64,000 nucleotides of DNA from positions 47,743,948 through 47,807,947 of the forward strand of contig OX638370.1 in NCBI GenBank assembly GCA_951812925.1, given 5' to 3'. Shown here in pieces: positions 45,301 to 57,300 of this stretch. The position numbers and the translations under genes were made by a program. The stretch comes from Calliopum simillimum (lineage: Eukaryota > Arthropoda > Insecta > Diptera > Lauxaniidae). Below the pieces are notes generated by a model. That model was given only the letters and a program-made list of their open reading frames with translations. It did not search any database and was not told where the DNA came from. Positions within the stretch are counted from its first letter, which is position 1; each line of letters begins with the position of its first letter.

Positions 45301-48300
45301 TTTTCCTTGAACTATTTATGGAATACGTTTTCATTTTAAGTCGACGAACTGCTTCTTTCAGTATGGATTCAGTAGGATTTTGGCACAACTTTCGATTACC
45401 TATACTGCTCAGAAGCATTGAGCGTAACGCCTCGGGATCTTCTACTTCTTGCAGATCTGATTCTAATGGTGATGAAACGCGTCTACTAATATTGTGTTTT
45501 GGCTTAAAGGTCTTTGGAGAGTTGAATTTGGATAGAAGTAAAGCTCGCAAAGCTTCTTCTTCTTCATCGTCATCTTCTCCATTTTTTATATTTGTTGGCA
45601 ATAAGTATTTATCGTTTCTTTCATGATTATCTCTATTTTCTTTATCAATTAATACGTTTTCAGAACTGGCTTCATTTAAACTTTCGATACCTGGCTTTCT
45701 TATATCAGTATCTTCACATACATTTTTTTCAATCTTAACCTCATTTAAATTGAAGATTTCACTTGGTGAGGAATGGAGATGGAAGGGTGGAGGAGGTGGT
45801 GGCAGTTCATCAAAATCAAAAACTCCTGGGGGCAAAGGAGGCGGTTCTAAATGCGTTTTTGTATAAAAATTTGTATAATGAATTGGCGTAGGATAAAAAA
45901 TTCCTTCATATGGCGTTTGTTGTAATAAGTTTTGCGATATTCCAATTGAAGTTCCAGACATATCTGGTAGTGGAATTTCTTCGATTGGCATCCATTTTTT
46001 GTTTTCGTAGTAGTAAGTTTGCAATTCTTCTTCACTTTCGCTATTTGCAATATCCATATCAACAGGTTTTGTGTTTACAGCATCTATCGTCTCAATAATA
46101 TCTGAAGCCATACTCATATGGCTATTTTCACCATTTTCAGGAGTCAGGTGCAACTTGGGAGATGCGACTGGACTTATTTCCATACTATTTCTCGTATCAT
46201 TTTCCAATTCTTCTATATCCACGTCTATTACTTGAGTCGTGATTGCAGACCCGTTTAGCATATCATCAAAGTCAGTGGGCGAGTAAGCGACTTCAGCATC
46301 TCGTTTTTTGCGTGCCATGTGTTTTTTCATAACAGCAGATTTCAGTGCAATCAAACGTAGTTCTTGTTCCTCCAAGGAAACAGAATCATCACTGTCATCA
46401 TCTTCTACAACAATCAGCTCTGGAGACTGAACTGCACTGGTGTCGGTTTCAAACTCATTTTTTTCATTTAAATTAACAATTTTTTTAATTAAACGATCTT
46501 TTAGGCTCGCTGCGTTTTTATCCATATTAGAGGAACGTGCCAAAGCAAATCTAAGCTCTTCGCGACTTAAGTAACATGTACTGCTTTCGTTAGCACTCAA
46601 ATTACCATCCGAGCTCTCATATGAGTCCAATTGAATAGGCTCTAAGTCTTTATGGTAACGTGTGCGGTTCATGTTGCTGCGCTTAGAACTGTGCTTGTGT
46701 TTTCTGTTGTAATCACTACGATGTTGTTGATATCGTTGTTCTCTTTTGGAAACTTTTGATAAACGCCTTTTCCGCTTTTTGGGCGTAGGAAATTCCACTG
46801 ATGATATTGAAGACGCATCGGTAGGAACTTGTGCTGCCCGCTGACAATCCATTGCATTCAAAACGTTAATAGAAGCCAAGGGATAACGTTCATTGCTTGA
46901 AAATTGAGCATCATGTTTTCCTGAATAGCCTAACAAATAAAAATAAAGTTAAATATTATTGTTCGATGTTCCTTGTATGTATAAAGTTTTTTGTACTCAA
47001 ATGACTACTAGAAGTCGGCGAGTATGTTTCCCATCAAATAATTATAATATGTCGAAATTTAGATTCATCCTGTCTCAAAAGAAGGACTCTTAAAAATGAT
47101 ATCTGCATAATCCTACAAAAACCAATGGAGCACTTTTAATTCTCCAAAGGCTCCTTTTGGCAACAAAAAACAATTTTTTGTTAATAACATTTTTTCTTCA
47201 CAAAATGAATAACAAAATTTTGGTATATGTTATGCACGGCGAACCTTAACCAAAATAAAGTTTTATTGCAACCACGCAAAATTCGGCGTATGCAGGATTA
47301 TTCTATATAAAAACAAAAATTAACAACTGTAAATAAAAGTTTTGTACCAGATCGCCTGAAGAAGATATTGCATTTTTACAAATTTTTTTTCTTTTTAGTG
47401 CATTTATTTTCATATTGGGGGTTATCGTGGATCATGATTCCCGGGGAATTTTCTCAATCTGCATTCTCTATTGCAGTTTAAAAAAATTTCCGGGAATCTC
47501 GATTCACGATAACCCCCATTGTCTTAAGTTTGAAGAAAAAGATAAAAAACTGAGTAAGCAGAAAATTTTCTGCATGTCCTTAGATTCAAAAACTGCAAAC
47601 CAAAAAAATTCTAGCTGATTCCATTCAGGAGTTATTGAATTTTAAACTATTTTAAAGCTTTTTTTAAAAAAAATCGTTTTTTCGTATTTAAGAAAAAGTA
47701 CCTGGAGACCGATCCCTGATCGGTCGACAATCTGATTTTATTATTTTAGTCGATGTTTTTATTCATAGCTATTTCAAAATCCTGCAGGTGTAATGAAAGT
47801 TCTGCAATGGAGACGGATTCAGCGTCAAAAAGTACATAAGGCTGCATATAAGAATTAAAAAATTCATTCTAATGTTTTTTTGTACCAAAGTTATTAACCA
47901 AAATTTTTATTTTGATAAAAAGTGGGCGTGGCAATTATTGAACAAATAATACTTTTCGTTATGCTTTAGATATCATGATACAGATCCGCATACCAAATTT
48001 CATCAAAATTTGTTGTACCATTTGTGAGAAATAGCATTTAATGTGTTTTACTTGTATGGGAGGTTCCACGCACACCGGCGATATTTTGCCCACTTTCAGG
48101 TCATAGGTGCCTAATAGCAAGTAGACTTCCTACAGTTAAATTCAGAAAGATTGTTTTAGTAGTTTTGTTCTTATAGCGTATTATATTTTTTGTGGGCGGC
48201 GCCACGCCCTTCAACGTATTTTCCTAATATAACGTTATATCACATATTAATCCTTGTTTGCAGTGGTAACATCTCCTAAATTATCATTAAAATTGTTGGA

Positions 48301-51300
48301 GTCGTTTTCGAGTAATATTGAATTAAAATTTTCAATTTCTTCGATATCGCCCACTTTTCGGTTATTAAAAGGAATTGACAAGCAGTACCTACATACCAAA
48401 TTTCATTAAAATACACAGTGCAACATTTTTCAAGTCATTGACGGTGAACTAAAATCCGTTATAAGGCGTCGAAAGTACTCGCCGAAACAAGTAATTCTGC
48501 CAGAGCGTTTTGCAAACTTGGCTCATATAAGGATTTCATGGTCATTTTTGCGATTTTAGGGTACTAGATGAATTTTTTTTGGTTAAGTTTGTTCGGCATT
48601 TTTTTTCTTCTATTCAATAGCTACAACATTGCTGAAGTCATCAAAACAATATTTTCGGCTCGTTACCGAGATATAGCCATATGAAAAAATCGGAAAATCG
48701 CTCAAGATCCAATTTGAGGCAAAAAGTTGCAATTTTCAGCTGGATAATTACACTGTGCTCGAATCGGAGCAATTTTTTTTCTAACATTGATGGCACCCAT
48801 GTAGTAAACATATTTCGGGTGTGCTGATTTCATTGGTCATAGTCATTTTTATGGTTTGGCTCTTGTTTTTGAAAAATTCAAGTTTGGAAATTTGACTAAA
48901 AAAAAAATTTGAATGAAAAACAGGTATTTTTTTCCATTTCTACAATTTTTTCAGCAGAAACCTATTGAGTTTGGTCGAATTTTTTACCTTTGTAACTTAT
49001 AGAGTGTTCACGACCACCAAAATGTCAAGAAAATCTTTTTTATTGCCAAAATTTAGAGTTTTTACATGAAAATAACATTTTCTTTTCATATTTATTGTAT
49101 TTTTGATACTTTTTCTAGATTTTATAATGTTCTTACATTAAATGACGAAAAGCAGTAATTTTTGTGGAAAATTTACTATTTCGTCAAGAAAGCGTGGTGG
49201 GAAACCACGGAAGTGTATCACTTGAACTTTGGTGAACATATAGTTCGTTATGGAGAATGGGCCCCGTCTATTATATGTCAGGATGCTTAGTACATGATCC
49301 AGAAGAATGTTATGCGTGCTTGAATACAGTAATGGATTAAACAGAACGAAAAAATATCAATTGGAGTACGAGCCAACCAAATTTATTCGATGAGTGAATA
49401 TTTGCAACCATCATTGGAAAGCATTGAAGAAGCATCTAGAGAATTGTTTCAACCACCAAATGTAACTCCACAATGCAACCACATCAAAATTACGCAAAAT
49501 CGTTTAGATATGATTGTACGACGTCTCAAGTTCGCAGCGACAGTCGATTGCTTTAACCAAGGAACTAAAACAAGTGAAGAAGAATTCTCAGAAGTAGAAT
49601 AATTTTGATAAAAAAAAATATTTCCATGTAAAACATACAAAATTTTTCCAAAATCAGATTTTTTTTTGCATTTTGCTGTACTTTTTGCAAGCGTGAACAC
49701 TCTCAATAGGTTGCAAAAGTGATAAATTTTACCAAACTGAAAAGGTAACTGTTTGTAGGCAATGGTTGAAATGGAAAAAAATACCTGTTTTTTACTTAAT
49801 TTTTTTTTTAGTCAAATTTTCAAACATAAATTTCTCGAAAACAAGAGCCAAACCATAAAAATGACTATGACCATTGAAATCAGCGTGTCCGAATTATGTT
49901 AACTACATCAATATTAGAATTTCCCACTAGCACAGTGTTATTATTATTATTATCCAGCTGAAAATTGCAACCTTTTGCCTCAAATTGGATTTTGAGCGAT
50001 TTTTCGATTTTTTCATATGGCTATATCTCAGTAACGAGCCGAAAATATTGTTTTGATGACTTTAGCAATGTTGTAGCTATTGAATAGAAGAAAAAACATG
50101 CCGAACAAACTTAACCGAAAAAAATTCATCTAGTACCCTAAAATCGCAAAAATGACCATCACTTTTCATGTATCGCACTGTGATATCTTGTAACATTTGC
50201 GAGATATAGCATTTTACGTATTTTGCTTGTATGGGAGGTTCCACGCGCAACTGCGATATTTTGCCCACTTTCAGATCAGAGATGTCCTATAGCAATTAGG
50301 CTCCTCACAGTTAATTTCAGAATGTTTGCTTTATTAGTTTTCTTTTTATACCTTTTTTATATTTTTGTGGGCGAAACCGCTACTAATAGCCCGGTGCCGT
50401 GACATAGTCCCCACGGACATAATCCCCATTCACGAAATGGGGATTATGTCCGCAAGTGTTTCCGACATAATCCCCATGAAAAAACGGACATAGTCCCCAT
50501 AACGATATTTTGTTATTGACAACAGAAGCAACTCAGGATTTTCAACTCCCAAAAATTTCAACACCGTTTCCGCGGTGGCCTTCAGCCGCTGTTCAGTCTA
50601 TAATATATCCAACACCTAGTTTGCTAGCCACAGTAAATTTACATAAGAGTAGGGGTAAGTGGGCGGCCTGCGGCCGCAGCTCAGGATTTAAAACTCCTAA
50701 AAATCCAATACCGGCTTCGCGGCGGCCTTCGGCCGCGGATCAGTCTATAACATCCAACACTATATACATTTTTTAAATGGATTATTGCAAAAATTTTGTT
50801 CAATCTTAATTAAATTGTTCGGACATAACCCCCATGACCAAAATTTACGAAGTGGGGATTATGTCGGGTAACCTAATAGCCCTAGCTTTTTTCTTCAAAA
50901 CACAATTGAACTGTTATCGATATCTTTTTATTGTCGGAGGTATCTTAACCTAAATAGTTAAAAAAGTGCAAAAACACGATTTTTGGCTATATTGTATGTT
51001 ATATGCAGGACGCACAAAATTTGTCTGTGAATTTCTATCACCAGAATCATTTGGTACTCTTTTTTAGCTTCGAATTGAGCTATCAAATGGTTAACTGCAT
51101 AATTTCTCTGCATAGTTATGATAATTTTAAAATCACACCATGGAACTCAAAGTGCAAAATCTCGTTTTTTGGCTTTGAGTTTGTTAACAGTACGGACGAA
51201 ATTCGTCTGCTCTTTTTTACTAACCGAATCATTTAATAATTAAGTGGTCTCCTATCATTGTTTTCTACAAAGAACTAGATTATTCCATTGATAATTCATG

Positions 51301-54300
51301 TAATTCATGTCATTTATTATTTTTATTTTCTTTTTAATTCAAATCCTTTTACTTAAAATGGTACTTATGGTGCGTAAATTTAATTTAATTAATGAAAAAT
51401 TCAAATGCATCGGTTTTTTCTTGAAATGAAGGTTTCATCACTGTACATATAATCAAGCCATCTGTGATAAATTAAAACTAGTAAGGGTGTACAATTTGGC
51501 CTGGCCAAACATTAAATACCCTACACTGCAGTATTTTTAAAATTTTGCTCATATGGGAGGTGCTACGCTCTCTTGTCCGAGTTCACCCAGTTTTTGTCCA
51601 GAGCTTGGATTTATAGTTTTTAGTGTCTGAGTGAAAAACGTTTTAAGTACAGTGTTTTGAAGCTTTTGCTTATATAGGAGGTGCCACGCCCTCTTGTCCG
51701 AGTTCGTCTAGTTTTAGCTTAGAGCGTGCATTTATAGTCTTTAGTATTTGAGTGAAGTTTGGTTGGATCATCTCAAAAAACTCTTTCAGTATAGCATTTT
51801 GAAACTTCTGCTTATATAGGAGGTGCCACGCCCCCTTTTCCGATTTCAACCAATTTTTGCCGAGAGCTTTCATTTATGATACTTAGTGTCTGAGGTGAAT
51901 TTGGTTCGAATATCTCAAAAAACGCTTTCAGTATAGCGTTTTGAAGCTTTTGCTTATATGGGAGGTGTCACGCCCTCTTGTCCGAATTCATTAAATTTTT
52001 TTTCAGAGCTTGCGCTTACAATTCTTAGTATTTATGCGTATTTTGGTTGCATTGTCGTGAAAAATACTCCTAAAATTGCATTTTGAATATATTTTTTGTA
52101 TGGGCGGTAGGAGTGTCCGTTGACCGATTTCGCTCATTTTCAATCCCCCAAGCTATCTTTGACGACGAAGGTAGTGTACCAAATTTCATTGAATTATCTT
52201 ACTCAGTTTTCCCAAAAAGTGTATTTCAACACACAGCCAGCCAGCCACCCAGCCAGCAACCCAGCCAGCCACCCAGCCAGCAACCCAGCCAGCCACCCAG
52301 CCAGCCACCCAGCCAGCCAGACAGACGGACATGGCTATATGGACTCAGGAGATGACGCTGATCAAGAATATATATACTTTTCTATATCTGCCACGCCTCC
52401 TTATCTGCGTTACAAACGGAAGGACAAAGTGAATATACCCTGGGTGTAGGGTATAAAAATTATCTTTAAAAATAATTTTTTTACTGCGTTTTAAGTTAAA
52501 TGTTTTTTAACAATACTAATTTCTGGTACGAAATCATTTTTGATTGATGACGTTGAGAAACGATATTAGAGCAAAGTGTTGAAGTGTAGGATATTTAATT
52601 TTTGACCAGACCAAAACCAGACCAGACCCTTATTAAATTTACGTTCACTTAGTATCGAGCACTGGCTGGTTACTATCCAATCCGATACGAAAAGCAATGT
52701 GATGCGAAAACCAGATGCATGAGCAAAAATGTTCACATTTTCACATCGTTTAAATATTTATAAAAAGTATGCAGCACTTAGCAAAAATGCCAAAAATTAA
52801 AATAAACAATAACTTATTTCGTTAAGTTCAAATTTTAAAGAATTTCAATAAAATTCCATTGAATTCAAAATTCGTTCGGAAGTGGAAGTGAATTAGATTT
52901 AAGGTGATCCGCATTTCGATAATTAACACCAAATAGGATTTATCGGACAGGAACTAATAGGAAATTTTATTTCTTGAAATACAATTTCGATTCCATCTCA
53001 ATTGTCGCGATGCAGAGCACTTAAAGATTCTAATTACGATTCCGAAGTGAATCGAATTTCAGAACATGACTGAATTACATATTTTTTTAAGCATGTAAAT
53101 TTGTGCGACTTCAAACCATGGTTACCAAGAACTTTGGTGCATTTTGAAGGCTATGTATATATGGCGCCATGAAAAAAACGGATACATATTCGAAAATTCA
53201 TGTACGATTCACGCTTATAGTCAAGTTCATAAAAAACCAAATAAATATGAAAAAATAAATTGGATTTCTGTACAGGATAAATGTTTTTATTTCCATTGGA
53301 TCCTATAATATGAATTGTTAGAAATTCCGTAAGGGGACCGAAGCGAAGTGTTCATGGAAACTTATTTTGCGACCTTTTGTTGAGTAAATTTAGTGAAAAC
53401 GCATTAAAAATCATACCAACTCAATAAATAAATTTGGCAAAGAAGAAATCTTAGATTTTTGCTTTTTCGCATTGCTTGCGCTTGCTTGTTAGCTGTCGCA
53501 TAAAATATTCGAAATTCGAACGGTTTTGACATTCGCATCCGAAAAGGGAAAAATTACATAGTTACCCCCTGGTTTTTGCCCATTTTACCGCTTTTTCTGT
53601 GTAATTTTTTTTCTTCAAAGAAACACTTGAATGGCATAATTATGTGAACGTATAAATAATAAGCGCGATGACAAGAAATTGCACTGAGTAAGTCGCAAAA
53701 GCTTATTTGTAATGATTCGCACAGTTTCTCGATTTAGTGAGCTAGACGTGATAAATTCAAAACATAAATTTTAAATTTCTTGTATGCAAAAGTGTTAAAA
53801 TATGTCCACCAAGCTCCAAAAATTAATTTTTATGTTCTCTGGCAATTGTTGAGTATATATGAACATATATTTGCACTTCAAAGTTGATATTTTAAATATG
53901 TATATATAAAAATTCAAAAAAATATTTCCGTAAAGCGCTTTATCAGTATGGACTCGGAAACTAACAGACCGATTGGAATGAAATTTTCACAGTATTTTAG
54001 TATTAATAAAGCAGGTCATAGGCTAAAAAAATTCGTGGTGCCACGCCCCCCTAAAAATTAATTCGTTATATCTCTGAAACTACTTGAAGCAGATAATTGA
54101 AATTTGGTACATGTATTTAACACATAAAGATGAGATTTGGGACATATATAAATTGCATCGGAACAATTTATGTCCCTTGAAAAAATTGGTGATGCCCCAA
54201 CCCCTGTACAAGACTACGCACACCGGGAAATGCTAGTATAATATAAAAATAAATATCAAAACTGCCTAAGTCCCTCTCTGAAATGTAAGCAAAATAGAAT

Positions 54301-57300
54301 AAATTTCATTCAATTGACTTTAATTTATTTTATTTTGCCTACAGTTTTGATATTTAACGACACAATATATCATACATAATGTCGCCACAAACAATTTAGA
54401 CAGAATCAGAATTTTTTCTGCTTTCGAAATTTATATTTCTGTTGTAAAGGGTTTTCCCATTTGGGCTTGATAACTTTTTTTTGAATAAAACGCAAACCAT
54501 TTGAGAAATTTTAAAAACTTTATTATCGGCATGAAGTACAATCAAAACATTTATGAATGAAACTCGATTTCGTCCATAAGGCCACCGTGGACACGTGTGC
54601 AGCGGCGGATTCGTTGGACCCAATTTTCGATGACTCGGCCACACATTTCGGCTGAAACGGTCGCTATTTCGCGTTCAATGTTGGCTCTGAGGTCTTCCAA
54701 CGTCGTCGGCTGATTGGCATAGACCAATGACTTGACGTAGTTCCAAAGAAAATAGTCTAGAGGCGTTAAATCGCATGAACGAGGCGGCCAATCGACTGGC
54801 CCATTTCTTGAGATAACACGCTCATCAAACTTACTCTTCAATAAATCGATTGTATCGTGTGTTGTATAGCTTGTGGCACCGTCCTGTTGAAACCACATGT
54901 CGTCCAAGTCCATATCTTCCAATTCGGGCCAAAAATAATTGGTTATCATGGCGCGACAACGATGGCCATTCACAGTAACATGACGATCGTTATCGTCGAC
55001 AAAAAATATGCATGCAAACCGCACCAAACAGTTATTTTTTGTGGATGAAGTGGTGATTCATGAAGCACATGTGGATTTTCACTTCGTCACTTACGGCCCA
55101 AAATTGGAATTAATTATTATTAATTATCGTTCGTGTACTTAACCATGATGAAAATGTTGAGTTTACTGAATAAATTGACAGTGACAGTTCGATGATTAGT
55201 TAAAGATGGCGTTCACAAATTTAATTCAAAGTTTTCAAGACCCTTTATATTGGACTGAAAAACTATGTCCCCGCTTCTCACCGAGATGGGCATTGTAAGA
55301 AAATATGGATTTTTTTTTAAATCCTTGCACTTCTAGCAAAAAAATTTTCACCATACCATGAGAATTGTACCAGTTTTATAATAATAGCTACACTTGGTGC
55401 AAAGATAAAACATTGCAACTGTTTTTTTGTGTTTTTTTATAATGATAAAGGTGTATAGATCGAGTATTTTCAGTATTTTTATGTAGGGTGCGTAGCCCTC
55501 ATATTTTCACCCCCTCACTTTTCGTATGGTGTTTTTTAAATGAATCGGCAAATGTTAAAAGGGCGGAAGTTAGTACAAGTAAACTTTCGGGAAACTGAAA
55601 AAAAAAAACGGTCTTATTGCTACAATATGTTTTTGTGTCTAATGGAGAATTTTATATCTTAAAATTGAGAAAATATTTTAGTGGTTCAAACAAATGAATT
55701 TTTTATTTATTTTTAAAATTTTTTCATTTTCTTTTAACATTTGCCGAGTATAACTTACGGATGAAAGTTAAAAAAATAGAACAAGTTCTTAGAAATAGTA
55801 CATGTATTAGTTTTATGACATTTTTTAATTAAATCAACTTTTTGTTTATATAAACTTAAAAAATTAAAGTTTGTTAGTTTGTTTGTCTGTCTGTTCCTCT
55901 TTAATAGACTCAAAAAAAACTAGACCCATTTGGATGAAATTTTCAGGGTATATTAGTGTAGATCAGGGGAATATTATAGGCTAGAAAAATGAGCGAAGGT
56001 ACGCACCTATAAAACAAAATTTGACTTATCTCAGAAATAGTTTAACGCAAGGAAAGAAATTTGGCACATGCATAAGCGGCCCTAAGCCAAATACTTAACA
56101 CTCATTAGAAAAATGGGTGGCCACTAAGCCAAATAACGCTCAAAAAAAAAAAATTTGCGGTTCTGGGCTATAGCTAATTTTTAATAAAAAAAAAAAAATG
56201 GTTAGATGGATTTATTTAGCAAAACTCGAGTTTATCTACGTTGGCGTCACGTGACCATTAAATCAATTCATTGTGAAAGTTCATGTGCTTAAAGCACTTT
56301 CTAAAGTTTTGAAATTTTTTTTTTTTTTTTCAAAATCGTTAGTGAAAATATTTTTTTTGGCGTAAAATTAGAATTTGTTTTCCTTTGTTACTTTTAATTC
56401 GATAGCCTATTTTAAGCCAAATTGATAGACATCTTACAGAAATCGGATAAGCAGAACAAAAGTTACACCTTTCCAAAAAAAAAAATATCCTTCCGAACTG
56501 AAGTCCTATACCTCCGCTATTTTCGAAAATTTTTAAAAAATACTCGGTCGTAATTTTTTCCACTATGACACTATAGTTTAGCCAAATTAATAGCCAGTAA
56601 CTGTTGGCAGTCTGCAGTTTGCGGTCTCTTTTTAGTCATGACTTCCGCCCTTATAACAAAAAAACGTTATTTTAAAAAGCTGTACAGACAAGGTTACATT
56701 TTTTTCAGGCCCCATTATAACACAAAATTAAAAACTAATTCATGACTTCCGCCCTTTTAACATTTACAGATTCAAATATAATACATGTTCTTTATAAAAA
56801 GTTTAGTAATAATAACTGCTTCAGGTGCAAAGGTATAGCAATTGATGTATGGGGGGTTCAACGCCCCATAATCCATAAAATATCCTATTGAGAACACGAG
56901 GCATATTGCTCAAATTGGAAATATTTGCAGTTGTTAGGGCATTTTATTTTTTTAATATTATTTGGTAAAGTATTTAAAATTCGAATGGCCTTGATGCGGA
57001 AAAACTGCAATATGTACATACATTTCGGTGATTTAATCATTTTAACCTATCAGAGATCCCAAAGCGCAGTTTGTCATATAAGGGTTTTTGAAAGAATAAT
57101 CTTATGCAGGAAATACAATTTCTTGTTTTTAAGTAATGTTCAAAAATACACCCGATAATCTTACTTTCCAAAAATAAATATGTTAAGTCTCCGCAAATTC
57201 ACATAGTGATTCACTTGCAGATTATGCAGACATCCTGACTCAAATTTTTTTTTTTTCTATAACTTCGTTAACGAATGAATGGAAAAATTAATAGCATAAC

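Noticed and set aside
44289..45626. Plus-strand frames opposite ZFC3H1 exon 2
   Set aside because: They are antisense shadows of a large, clearly coding minus-strand exon.
43688..46936. Exon 2 taken as a complete 1082-residue single-exon gene
   Set aside because: There is no ATG at the start (TTG inside an acceptor context) and the end runs into intron. Exon 1 and exons 3-8 fit in phase on both sides.
52083..52449. Two overlapping plus-strand frames of 90 and 109 codons
   Set aside because: They read through the CAGC simple repeat and a dispersed repeat tail; the protein is only repeat translation.
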